From the IMG/VR virus record IMGVR_UViG_3300017697_000003, positions 1 to 36,472 of that record: a stretch of DNA of 36,472 bases; one strand, written 5' to 3'. Under the pieces are notes generated by a model that was not told the origin of the DNA, made no database searches, and worked only from the letters and a program-made list of their open reading frames with translations. Shown in pieces: positions 23,936 to 30,889 of this stretch. Position 1 is the first letter of the stretch. Every line of letters begins with the position of its first letter. Both the position numbers and the translations under genes were made by a program. This stretch comes from a virus.

Positions 23936-24181
23936 CTAGAAACCTTCGTGTTCATCGGCCAGAGGAGACGATACTGGCCAAACATTTAGATAGTAATCTC
24001 CCGACAGGGCGTCGGCAAGAGTCATCTTAGGATACGGACCTTCAACTGTCTCGGTGACAGGTGATAGGTTCAGACTACCCTCAAACTTTCCGGGCCAGAT
24101 GGTGGCGCACTCGACGCCCTTTCCACCTCGACGCTCGGGGTCCTTTAGTACGGCTACGATACGGTATGCTGGCTTAGGCAT
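23936..24181 (-). CDS. Small conserved-type protein after ERF, unknown
   Basis: 81 residues, MPKPAYRIVAVLKDPERRGG then ECATIWPGKFEGSLNLSPVT. The pattern of an RIVAVLK strand followed by a WPG-containing strand resembles small OB-like proteins found beside recombination genes in phages, so a single-strand DNA-binding role is conceivable but unproven. The ATG overlaps the ERF stop region and has GGAG 7 bases upstream. Confidence 0.75.
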   Translation of the reverse strand: MPKPAYRIVAVLKDPERRGGKGVECATIWPGKFEGSLNLSPVTETVEGPYPKMTLADALSGDYYLNVWPVSSPLADEHEGF

Positions 24182-24830
24182 TGCTGTTCTCCTTCGACTC
24201 CAAGCGTGCCTTTGCAGACTTGAAGAGATTGACGAGGGGAGTGTAGTTCTCTGTCCCTCGCATGGTTATGATTTTAGTTTTGATATCAGCCAAGTCTTTG
24301 AGGCGAGCAGCAGAAATCTCCTTCTCGATATCCTCACGACTGAACATTGTTTTGACGGGACCCTTCTTGTTGGTCACCTTCTTCTTAGTAGCGCGAGGCT
24401 TAGACTCACCGCTTTCGTTGGTAGCTTCCGGGTCATCACCCCAGCTAATGGTGAACGCATTGGCGTAGGCGTACTTGAGTGCAGCAGTGTTAGCTTTCAT
24501 CACTGCCTTGTCACCCTTGTCAGAACCCTGACCTAACCCCTGCACTGCGATGACCTCGCTAGAGTCACCATCAATAAAGCGAATGGTTAGCTGCACGATA
24601 GCAGTGTTAGAGTTCTTGCCCTCACCGTGATGGTACTGCACTAAGTCTGCTGTCGTACTAAGCGCAATGTTGCGGGACGATAGTGCTACGTTTACCTTGC
24701 TCAACACAGCTTCAGCCGAAGCGTACTTGTACTTCTGGAATGCGTTGGTTGCATCCTTCTCTACGTACGCCACCTCTGCCGAAATCTCCGAGAGCTTCTT
24801 GGCTAATGAATGTTCTTGCTTAGTGGACAC
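24174..24830 (-). CDS. erf: ERF-family single-strand annealing protein
   Basis: 218 residues from a GTG at 24830 with AAGGA upstream. Family signature: FQKYKYASAEAVLSKVNVAL near residue 30, then LGQGSDKGDKAVMKANTAAL and YAYANAFTISWGDDPEATNE (about 105-145), the conserved core of ERF annealing proteins. The C-terminal third is Lys-rich (RATKKKVTNKKGPVK) followed by a helical tail, as expected for a DNA-binding extension. It anneals complementary strands exposed by the exonuclease encoded two genes upstream, giving a two-component recombinase for genome repair and circularisation. Confidence 0.9.
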   Translation of the reverse strand: MSTKQEHSLAKKLSEISAEVAYVEKDATNAFQKYKYASAEAVLSKVNVALSSRNIALSTTADLVQYHHGEGKNSNTAIVQLTIRFIDGDSSEVIAVQGLGQGSDKGDKAVMKANTAALKYAYANAFTISWGDDPEATNESGESKPRATKKKVTNKKGPVKTMFSREDIEKEISAARLKDLADIKTKIITMRGTENYTPLVNLFKSAKARLESKENSNA

Positions 24831-25134
24831 TGCTGTCTTCCTTTGTTGCTAGAGTTGCGGCTTCCTCTGGGCTTACACCCGCGTCAACCATGCTATCCAT
24901 CTTAGAGTAGGCTCCGTTAGTGTAGCCGTCAATCAACTTCTTAGCTGAATCAACTCCTTCAAAAGCTCTGACGATGTTAGCCATAGATGCAAGCAGCATC
25001 GTAAACATATCACCATCATCTTCGTCCACTGACTTCTGCATGTGCACAGACATAAGTGAGTTCAACCCAGCAGCAATAGATACCAGCTTGGTGTCAAGGT
25101 CACTTGAAGTATTCGTCGTGTTCTCGTCGGTCAT
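24820..25134 (-). CDS. Small acidic helical protein between exonuclease and annealing protein
   Basis: 104 residues from the ATG at 25134, which has GGAGA upstream; the frame is open further upstream but that part overlaps the exonuclease. MTDENTTNTSSDLDTKLVSI starts it, followed by helices (DMFTMLLASMANIVRAFEGV) and GVSPEEAATLATKEDSSVH. No family recognised. Its fixed place between exonuclease and ERF suggests a recombination accessory protein. Confidence 0.75.
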   Translation of the reverse strand: MTDENTTNTSSDLDTKLVSIAAGLNSLMSVHMQKSVDEDDGDMFTMLLASMANIVRAFEGVDSAKKLIDGYTNGAYSKMDSMVDAGVSPEEAATLATKEDSSVH

Positions 25135-25780
25135 TACTAATCTCCTTCCAGATGCTACGTGCATCTTCTTCCATCTCCGTATGCAGAAATGGATCAGCGT
25201 CAATCAAGTACGCTATCATGTCTCCGGCTCCCAGCTTACCACAGAGTATTCCCCAGTCAAGGCCGGTGACGTACAACTGCTGCTGTAGCTGAATGGTGTA
25301 GTGCACAGGGGGACCCTCGTGCCACTTCTTACCAAACCAAGCCTCGGTGTTCTTCATCTCAATAAGCCCTAGCTTCGAGCGAAGTCGTAGCTGGGCGCGC
25401 AAGTCGTCAGCCCAGGGTACTTTAGTAGCGATGTCTAGTACATCATAGTCTGTGTGCGGGGCACGTGCGAACCCATCAATGGTTGCTGCTATCCGTGGCT
25501 CCTTGGTGCTACGTAAGAACGCATTGCAACTACGGGTACGGATGCCAGTAATCTTAGTGAACATCTCCATGTTGAATGACTCGAGAGCAGAGCCCCACCA
25601 CATATTACGTGTGGGCTTGAAGTCATCGGAGCGCGACACCTTACGTCTAACGACGTCGTCTCTTCCTGACCACGGGCACATGCCCATGACAGCGCTCATC
25701 TCACTAGCAGTGATATGCTCAAAGCGATACGACAACCAACGCGGGTCGTCATCGTGACACACCAGTTCGTAACTCTTCAT
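25100..25780 (-). CDS. YqaJ-type viral exonuclease (lambda Exo-like)
   Basis: 226 residues from the ATG at 25780, preceded by a strong GGAGGAG; the frame is open 27 codons further but without comparable signals. Motifs: DDPRWLSYRFEHITASEMSA near residue 10 (R-x-x-x-I/T-AS), a WGSALESFNMEMF segment, GLIEMKNTEAW (catalytic E-x-K) and YTIQLQQQLYVTGLDWG (Q-x-Q), the ordered motifs of the PD-(D/E)XK YqaJ family. It should digest one strand of a duplex 5' to 3' and feed the ERF protein. First gene of the replication operon. Confidence 0.88.
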   Translation of the reverse strand: MKSYELVCHDDDPRWLSYRFEHITASEMSAVMGMCPWSGRDDVVRRKVSRSDDFKPTRNMWWGSALESFNMEMFTKITGIRTRSCNAFLRSTKEPRIAATIDGFARAPHTDYDVLDIATKVPWADDLRAQLRLRSKLGLIEMKNTEAWFGKKWHEGPPVHYTIQLQQQLYVTGLDWGILCGKLGAGDMIAYLIDADPFLHTEMEEDARSIWKEISNDRREHDEYFK

Positions 25781-25955
25781 GTCTCCTCCAGTCCAGGTAA
25801 CAATAGCTGACTCAGCTTCAGAGTCAAACTTTCTTTTACCTTTTACATATCGTTTGATCAAACATATATATAGAATGCTTTCTTTGTATAGGCTAACTAC
25901 AAACTTCTTGACGGTAGGTCAAAGGTTGCTAACCTTCTCTCCGTAAGGAGACACT
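25781..25955. promoter_or_regulatory. Divergent control region between the two early operons
   Basis: 175 bases separating minus- and plus-strand operons. Palindromes: AGCTGACTCAGCT (25805-25817), TTGAC/GTCAA (25909-25923) and AAGGTT/AACCTT around GCT (25923-25937), the last two adjacent. An AT-rich CATATATATAG (25864-25874) could serve as the minus-strand -10. TTCTTTGTATA (25881-25891) matches the late promoter region in the same orientation relative to transcription. A strong AAGGAGA ribosome-binding site precedes the helicase ATG. This is probably the early promoter pair with regulator binding sites; the regulator is not identified. Confidence 0.5.
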
Positions 25956-26783
25956 ATGGCATTTGTAGATCAAGCAGGCGTCTGGAACCTAAGTTCCAGC
26001 GCCGATGAAGCAATCAAAAGGTTTCGCACATTTGATGATGGCGACCCTGGACTCATACCGCTGGGTATACCAGCGGTTGACTCGGTGATCGGTGGACTAT
26101 TCCCCGGCTCATGCGGTGTGTTAGGTATGGCCACTGGGGTAGGCAAGAGTTCTTTGATGCTTACTGCTGCACTTACTTCGTCAGCACCAGTAGGTATTAT
26201 TAGCTGCGAGGATACACCTGACGTACTAGGCTCTCGTGCATTAGCTTGGGCATCGGGCGTGAACTCTCGTAAGCTGCGAACTAAAGAGCTTACCCTTGAG
26301 GATAAGCAATCTATTGAGGCAGGACGTAAGTACCTAGAGTCAACGGAAGTGTTGGTTACCTACGCTGTGGGTGCACCGGCTGACGTGATCAGTGACTGCG
26401 TTACTTCTTTAGCTGAAGCTGGGTGTAAGCTTATATGGCTTGACTATTTGCAGAAGGTACGTGGTGTAACCGACGACCGACGCAACGAGGTGAGCAGGAT
26501 ATACACTCAGTTCCAGTACGGATGTGCGAGAAACGACTGTGCTGGTATGGTAATATCTCAGTTCTCTAGGCAAGACCCTACACGTGAGCCACAAATCTAC
26601 TGGCTAAAAGAGTCAGGTGATATTGAGAACGAGGCACGCCTAATCATACTCGGACATCGTGACCCCTCTGATGCTGACACGGTGTACTGTCGTATAGCTA
26701 AGAGCACGTACGGTGGAGAGAACGTGCGCTTTGCTTACCGACGTAACGACGCTGGTATACTGGAGGCTGTCAATGGGGGGTAG
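25956..26783 (+). CDS. DnaB/RecA-like replicative helicase ATPase (no primase domain)
   Basis: 275 residues. It contains only the RecA-like core: Walker A GMATGVGKSS (57-66), the acidic ISCED at 82-86, Walker B LIWLDYL (159-165), sensor-like MVISQFSR (198-205) and a C-terminal IYWLKESGDIENEARLIILG (214-233), all typical of the DnaB C-terminal domain. DnaB itself is about 470 residues; the N-terminal and primase parts are missing, so a host loader or primase may be used. It is the first gene of the plus-strand operon with a good AAGGAGA site. Confidence 0.85.
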   Translation: MAFVDQAGVWNLSSSADEAIKRFRTFDDGDPGLIPLGIPAVDSVIGGLFPGSCGVLGMATGVGKSSLMLTAALTSSAPVGIISCEDTPDVLGSRALAWASGVNSRKLRTKELTLEDKQSIEAGRKYLESTEVLVTYAVGAPADVISDCVTSLAEAGCKLIWLDYLQKVRGVTDDRRNEVSRIYTQFQYGCARNDCAGMVISQFSRQDPTREPQIYWLKESGDIENEARLIILGHRDPSDADTVYCRIAKSTYGGENVRFAYRRNDAGILEAVNGG

Positions 26784-27129
26784 AGCTTCACGACTGAAGG
26801 GTCACAACTGGGAGAGGGAAGTGGCTAACATACTGAAGCCTATATTCCCCGACGCTAAGCGTGGGTTCCAAACGAGGGGGGGTACCTCGGAGGAGCCTGA
26901 CGTAGAGGGCACGCCTTTCTATATAGAGTGCAAGCGCATGAAGAGATGCAACCCTATTGCTGCACTGCGTCAAGCTGAGGTGGCTTTGTATAAAGAGACA
27001 GACGAGGGTACTATACGGGTAGACGATAGAGCCCCGCTAGCCGTGTGTAAAAGCGACAGGCAGAAGGCTACGGTTACCATGTACCTCGACGATTTCTTGC
27101 CTCTTATAAGGAGTATTTATGACAAGTAA
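26773..27129 (+). CDS. PD-(D/E)XK-like nuclease, possible Holliday-junction resolvase
   Basis: 118 residues from the ATG at 26773, with GGAGG 9 bases upstream and a short overlap with the helicase. E15 (HNWEREVANI), D43 (EEPDVEG) and E52/K54 (FYIECKR) give the E...D...E-x-K core of small archaeal-type resolvases and VRR-like nucleases. It probably resolves branched replication intermediates before packaging. Length fits single-domain resolvases. Confidence 0.75.
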   Translation: MGGRASRLKGHNWEREVANILKPIFPDAKRGFQTRGGTSEEPDVEGTPFYIECKRMKRCNPIAALRQAEVALYKETDEGTIRVDDRAPLAVCKSDRQKATVTMYLDDFLPLIRSIYDK

Positions 27130-27919
27130 AACACATTTAGTTTGTATCTTCTCTGATGTTCACTTTGATAATGAGCACCCGGAATGCTGGGCTTCGTTTA
27201 GAGAGTGGCATGCTGAGCATAGACCGGAGCTTACCGTAGCCAATGGGGATATTGTAGACCTGGGTATGATGTCAAGGTACGACCAAGGCCCTGAAGATAC
27301 GGTGTATGCTGTGCACCAGATCAAGGAAGCGGTAGAGGAACTCAACTCTCTCAACAAAGAATGCGAGAGGTTGGTGTACATACCGGGCAACCACGGGGAG
27401 CGATGGGAGAAAGCAATCTTTGGTAGCAAGGCTCAGGCATTGAAGGGTGCAGTAGGCATGACGTTGCGTGAGCAGATGTACTCGCAAGGATTGTCTAAGC
27501 AGATCCCTTGGATTGCTGAGTCAGCCACGTGCCCCGGATTGTACATAGGTAAGAAGGCAGTGCTAGTACGTCATGGTCACCGTCAAGCAGGGGGGTGGGG
27601 TATCAAGAACATAGCGTCAGCTAACCTCGCTAAGTTCCCTACGGTTAGCACCGTAGTAGGCCACCACCACCGGGCACAGATGATGGCGCAGACTTCGCTC
27701 GGCAGGAAGATCGTAAGCATAGCTAACCCCCACCTATCAGGTGATCATGACTATGCTACGAGCCCCAACTGGCAGCGTGGTTTTACAATATTAGAGTTCT
27801 ATGGGCGCAAAAGACTGCGAGACTGCGTTGACTTCTCAGCTTATGTCGTCATAATGGATGAGAAGGGACGCTTCTCTCTCAATGGTAAAGTGTATGGAGC
27901 CCCACAAAAGGAGACGTGA
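27119..27919 (+). CDS. Calcineurin-like metallophosphoesterase
   Basis: 266 residues. All five metal-binding motifs are in order: FSDVHF (D13, H15), NGDIVD (D44), PGNHGE (N91, H92), VRHGHRQ (H152, H154) and GHHHRA (H182-H184). Enzymes of this class include SbcD-type nucleases and nucleotidases. Position between a nuclease and an Ntn hydrolase suggests a DNA-processing or nucleotide role, but the substrate is undetermined. It overlaps the upstream gene by 11 bases and the next start (TGATG). Confidence 0.88.
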   Translation: MTSKTHLVCIFSDVHFDNEHPECWASFREWHAEHRPELTVANGDIVDLGMMSRYDQGPEDTVYAVHQIKEAVEELNSLNKECERLVYIPGNHGERWEKAIFGSKAQALKGAVGMTLREQMYSQGLSKQIPWIAESATCPGLYIGKKAVLVRHGHRQAGGWGIKNIASANLAKFPTVSTVVGHHHRAQMMAQTSLGRKIVSIANPHLSGDHDYATSPNWQRGFTILEFYGRKRLRDCVDFSAYVVIMDEKGRFSLNGKVYGAPQKET

Positions 27920-28467
27920 TGAGTGTAATCGTAGCAGTGACGAACGGTGAGAAGGTATGGATGGGTAGCGACAGTGCTGTGACTGACAACTTGACCTACC
28001 TATCGGGGTGCAAAGTACACACAGTGGGGGAGATACTCTACGGTGTAGTGGGTAACCTGGATAGCTACAACGCTATCGTGCACGGGGCCAAGCTACCCGG
28101 CTCTATTATAAACGCACGGAGTGGTGGCGATATACGGGGTGAAGTCGAGGTCACAAGGTGGGCGTACCACACTGTGCTTCCCCGTATCAAAGAAGCTATC
28201 ACTAGGGCAGAGGTCAAGGAACCCTGCTTCAGTATACTGCTAGGGGTTCGCGGTCGTATCCTAATGATTGATGAGAACTGCATCACGGAGGACACGAGGC
28301 CGTATGCTTCTATAGGTGAGGGAGCAGAGGTAGCACTCGGTGCACTGCATAGTCAGATGCACCGCCAAGGTAAGCGTGACCACTACCGTATAGCTGAGCG
28401 GTCTATGCTAGCAGCCTCGGAGTTTATCAACACGTGCCGTGGTCCGTTCTTTGTAAGGTCTGTATAA
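27919..28467 (+). CDS. HslV/proteasome-like Ntn hydrolase with Ser2 nucleophile
   Basis: 182 residues from the ATG at 27919, coupled to the preceding stop (TGATG) with AAGGAGA upstream. MSVIVAVTNGEKVWMGSDSA aligns with the start of HslV and proteasome beta subunits, with Ser2 instead of Thr as the candidate nucleophile, D18 in GSDS, K32 in GCKVHTV and GNLDSY for the oxyanion region; YASIGEGAEVALGAL matches the conserved C-terminal G-x-G helix. It probably exposes Ser2 by Met removal and acts as a peptidase or amidohydrolase; no ATPase partner (HslU) is encoded here. It could be a proteolytic or a modification-related hydrolase. Confidence 0.75.
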   Translation: MSVIVAVTNGEKVWMGSDSAVTDNLTYLSGCKVHTVGEILYGVVGNLDSYNAIVHGAKLPGSIINARSGGDIRGEVEVTRWAYHTVLPRIKEAITRAEVKEPCFSILLGVRGRILMIDENCITEDTRPYASIGEGAEVALGALHSQMHRQGKRDHYRIAERSMLAASEFINTCRGPFFVRSV

Positions 28468-28985
28468 TGGTAAACACAGTAATGTATAGTAGCAAGAACC
28501 CGAACTGGGAGACACCTGATGAAGTACTTGAAGTTATCAAAGCGTACAGGCCGATACGACTTGACCCCTGCACCACCAAAGAAAACCCAACGATGGCGCT
28601 GGAGTGGTACACGCCTGAAGATGACGGACTATCTAAGAACTGGGAGATGGAGAAGGGTGGGCTTGTCTACATCAACCCGCCCTACGGAAGAGCCATCGGT
28701 AAGTGGGTCGGCAAAGCTGTCGGAGAAAACTGTAGTAGACCCTACACCCAAGCCATAGGTGCAGAGATTATTATGCTGCTGCCTGCTAGAACGGACACGT
28801 CGTACTGGCAGTACGGGGTGTTCCCCTCAGCCAATGCGCTATGCTTTGTCCGTGGTCGTATCAAGTTCAAGGGGGCGAAGAGCGGTGCGCCATTCCCCTC
28901 TGCCTTTGCGTACTTCGGTGACCGAGAGGGTACCTTTATAGAAAAGTTCTCGTCTCTTGGTCAGTGCATAGCCCTCAGTGAGTAG
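28467..28985 (+). CDS. DNA N6-adenine methyltransferase (phage Dam type)
   Basis: 172 residues from the ATG at 28467, overlapping the previous stop (TAATG). NPNWETPDEVLEVIKAYRPI, LDPCTTKENP and YINPPYG (70-73 is NPPY) are the hallmarks of phage Dam-like methyltransferases. It would methylate adenines in phage DNA, perhaps protecting it from host restriction or marking strands. No partner endonuclease is seen. Last gene of the plus operon before a hairpin. Confidence 0.88.
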   Translation: MVNTVMYSSKNPNWETPDEVLEVIKAYRPIRLDPCTTKENPTMALEWYTPEDDGLSKNWEMEKGGLVYINPPYGRAIGKWVGKAVGENCSRPYTQAIGAEIIMLLPARTDTSYWQYGVFPSANALCFVRGRIKFKGAKSGAPFPSAFAYFGDREGTFIEKFSSLGQCIALSE

Positions 28986-28987
28986 CC

Positions 28988-29005
28988 CCTCGCACTTATA
29001 CGAGG
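28988..29005. terminator. Hairpin between converging operons
   Basis: CCTCG (28988-28992) and CGAGG (29001-29005) form a 5-bp stem with an 8-base loop that overlaps the amidase stop. Both strands could end here; U-tracts are poor, so termination is uncertain. Confidence 0.4.
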
Positions 29006-29724
29006 TGTATGTTTCGTGCAGTTAGAAAAGTTTCGTAGGCGAACTGGTTCAGACTCGGATCCCAAGGACGCCCGCTGTTCGTGGTGCGGGAGATCGGATG
29101 TACATCCGAATGGGACAGTATCCGTGCGCGTTCTAACGGGATTGAGTTTCTGTTCCGTATGTCTTCCGTCAGCCGTACTAAGGTACTCCAGCAAAGGTCT
29201 GTCCATTGCCCTTGAGGATGAGCAATGGGGGGAACTACCTCAATCCCAATAGTGTTAGCGTTGCAACTACCATGACGAGACAACCACTTAGCCCGCCAAT
29301 GAACGTCAGCATCCTTAGCATAAGGACGCCACAGATCTCCATTGGCAATCTCGAGGGGACTCTCGTACCCCGGCCAGCGACCCCGCCACCAGTCGTACTT
29401 TGGCTTCATCCACTGGCGCTTATACTTGCGTGCACCTTTGGACCCAACATGCCAGGATGCTAGCCCCTCGGGTACCATCTGCACACACCGCCCGCTCTGG
29501 TCTATAACGTAATGACCCGACGCCTTCATGATGTGAGCATAGATACGCACCGCAGTATCTAGTGGTCTGTTATCAGGGTACTTACTGTGCTCTCGAATGT
29601 ATCGCCGATTGACGCCTGCTCCGGTAGTATGAATGATAATACCTGAAGCAGTCGAACGAGGTGCATAAAGCCCCTTCCGAACACCCAGGGATGGCGTGTA
29701 CGTCTCGGCAATAGAGGAGTCCAC
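28996..29724 (-). CDS. N-acetylmuramoyl-L-alanine amidase (endolysin, Amidase_2)
   Basis: 242 residues from a GTG at 29724 that overlaps the holin stop (TAGTG), with GGAG upstream. SGIIIHTTGAGVNRR supplies the first zinc His; IGIEVVPPIAHP and the C-terminal ILSHSDVHPISRTT then GRPWDPSLNQF supply the conserved second His and the Lys/Asp region of the family. It cuts the bond between muramic acid and the peptide in peptidoglycan. No signal peptide, so a holin is needed for export, which is encoded just upstream. The C-terminal part is overlapped antisense by a plus-strand Cys-rich frame. Confidence 0.88.
   Translation of the reverse strand: MDSSIAETYTPSLGVRKGLYAPRSTASGIIIHTTGAGVNRRYIREHSKYPDNRPLDTAVRIYAHIMKASGHYVIDQSGRCVQMVPEGLASWHVGSKGARKYKRQWMKPKYDWWRGRWPGYESPLEIANGDLWRPYAKDADVHWRAKWLSRHGSCNANTIGIEVVPPIAHPQGQWTDLCWSTLVRLTEDIRNRNSIPLERARILSHSDVHPISRTTNSGRPWDPSLNQFAYETFLTARNIHLV
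29016..29252 (+). CDS. Antisense Cys-rich frame within the amidase gene (doubtful)
   Basis: A 78-residue frame with a GTG start lies wholly antisense to the amidase C-terminus. It holds two CxxC pairs, ARCSWCGRSD and SFCSVCLPSAV, 21 residues apart, which would make a zinc ribbon. The amidase motifs on the other strand are conserved, so at most one of the two readings is likely to be the main product. No good ribosome-binding site before the GTG. Retained only as a candidate. Confidence 0.25.
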   Translation: MQLEKFRRRTGSDSDPKDARCSWCGRSDVHPNGTVSVRVLTGLSFCSVCLPSAVLRYSSKGLSIALEDEQWGELPQSQ

Positions 29725-29960
29725 TAGCAGTCACACTCCGAGGGGTCGGAGCAGATTGTGCATGGAACCATTGAGGGTGTAAGGGGCAGCTTCATGCCCG
29801 ACACACCGCGTGGCTGCAAGAAGCTAAGCCAAGCTAAGAGTTGCTTCAAGACTTCGTCGTCTTTAGGTGATGGGGTAAGTTTCGTAATAACGCTGGCAAC
29901 GGATACCAATCCGCTCAACGCTACGCCTAGCTCTTCCCAGTGTTCAATCATCCAATCCAT
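29724..29960 (-). CDS. Holin-like small membrane protein
   Basis: 78 residues with a strong GGAGGA site. MDWMIEHWEELGVALSGLVS then VASVITKLTPSPKDDEVLKQ gives one transmembrane segment (about 11-30) followed by a charged part, the pattern of small phage holins that sit next to endolysins. A second hydrophobic stretch, LLAWLSFLQ (41-49), may form a second segment. The C-terminal tail has four Cys (67, 70, 76, 78). It would permeabilise the inner membrane for the amidase. Family identity is not established. Confidence 0.7.
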   Translation of the reverse strand: MDWMIEHWEELGVALSGLVSVASVITKLTPSPKDDEVLKQLLAWLSFLQPRGVSGMKLPLTPSMVPCTICSDPSECDC

Positions 29961-29961
29961 G

Positions 29962-30138
29962 TCATTCCTCCCGTCCGAACTTGTCGGACGCCTCGGCCCG
30001 TGCCGCCGCCTGTGCGAGGCTGGTTCGCAAGGTTTCAGGTAGTATTTGGTCTACAGTTTTGTCATCACCGCTACGGATAGCTCGCACGAGAACAGATGTG
30101 ACTCGGAGCAGTCCTTCCAAGATTTCCCACTTATTCAT
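29962..30138 (-). CDS. Small lysis-cassette protein, unknown
   Basis: 58 residues from the ATG at 30138, chosen for its GGAGGA ribosome-binding site and 8-base overlap with the previous gene. MNKWEILEGLLRVTSVLVRA then DKTVDQILPETLRTSLAQAA: an amphipathic helical protein with no transmembrane segment. Possibly an antiholin-like or structural accessory; not recognised. Confidence 0.75.
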   Translation of the reverse strand: MNKWEILEGLLRVTSVLVRAIRSGDDKTVDQILPETLRTSLAQAAARAEASDKFGREE

Positions 30139-30568
30139 TGTCGTCCTCCAGTAGCCCCGAAAGCATACGAATAGCATCGTGAAGCTCTTCGGGTGCAGTA
30201 ACACCTACACCTTCCAGATGCGTTAGCACCTCGCCCATGGCCTCTAATAAACCAGGCAACATTGCCCGGAAGTTTGCTTGCGATGAACCCTCTTGCCACG
30301 CTAAGAGCGCTTGCTGGCTAGTGTGCAGAGACACAGCCGCAACACGAAGGGAACGCTCTAATGCGTCGTACGGACCCATCACACGGTCGTACTGCTCACG
30401 AGTGTCACTGTCTATAACGGCGATTTCGTGGGCGTGAGTATAAGCTTCGGCTGCCACCTCGTCCAGCTCCACCAATACGTGGCTAGTCACGCTCAATGCG
30501 CGCTGTGCCAGCTCAGGTGGGGGACACGCGGTAAGCAACATAAGAGGGAGAATAGCAGCGGCTCTCAT
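30131..30568 (-). CDS. Probable outer-membrane lipoprotein in the lysis cassette
   Basis: 145 residues. MRAAAILPLMLLTACPPPEL is a type II signal with lipobox LTAC (Cys15). The rest is helical (ERSLRVAAVSLHTSQQALLA, FRAMLPGLLEAMGEVLTHLE). A lipoprotein beside holin and amidase in a Gram-negative phage is most simply an o-spanin or a superinfection-exclusion lipoprotein; spanins are usually shorter and Pro-rich, so I leave the role open. The Cys followed by Pro at +2 disfavours inner-membrane retention (not Asp). Confidence 0.75.
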   Translation of the reverse strand: MRAAAILPLMLLTACPPPELAQRALSVTSHVLVELDEVAAEAYTHAHEIAVIDSDTREQYDRVMGPYDALERSLRVAAVSLHTSQQALLAWQEGSSQANFRAMLPGLLEAMGEVLTHLEGVGVTAPEELHDAIRMLSGLLEDDNE

Positions 30569-30687
30569 TAGTATCGTCCTCGTCCTTTCTTTGGCTTCTT
30601 CTTGGGCTTAGGCTTGGGCCTAGGCTTGGAGGGAGCTTTCTTCTTAGCGCTCATGGAGCGGCGGCTTGTGCTTGATCGTAAGGGCAT
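30568..30687 (-). CDS. Very small Lys/Pro-rich protein
   Basis: 39 residues from an ATG at 30687, ending in KPRPKPKPKKKPKKGRGRY. The frame is open further upstream, but that part is antisense-like shadow of the XhlA-like gene. An ATG at 30651 would give 28 residues. Strongly basic and probably disordered; it could bind nucleic acid, envelope lipid or be a spurious frame. Kept with low confidence. Confidence 0.5.
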   Translation of the reverse strand: MPLRSSTSRRSMSAKKKAPSKPRPKPKPKKKPKKGRGRY

Positions 30688-30691
30688 GGTC

Positions 30692-30889
30692 TTAGATAAA
30701 CTGGAGAACGAGGGCAATGGCTGCTGGGATTGCTCCTGCTGCGAGTCCCCAGATTCCTGCTTTGACTTTGAGTTGTGCAATCTCTACCTGTATTGTTTGG
30801 ATTTCTTTGCGTATCTCTTTGACGTCAGTAGAAACTTCCTTAGTCACCTGCAAGAGATAGCTTTCGTAACGTGTCACGTTATACCCCAC
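30692..30889 (-). CDS. XhlA-like small membrane protein
   Basis: 65 residues from a GTG with AAAGG upstream. A coiled-coil region (EVSTDVKEIRKEIQTIQVEI) leads into one C-terminal transmembrane segment (AGIWGLAAGAIPAAIALVLQ). That is the XhlA layout of phage lysis cassettes. It could work with the holin-like protein. The start overlaps the fibre gene by 16 bases. Confidence 0.75.
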   Translation of the reverse strand: MGYNVTRYESYLLQVTKEVSTDVKEIRKEIQTIQVEIAQLKVKAGIWGLAAGAIPAAIALVLQFI

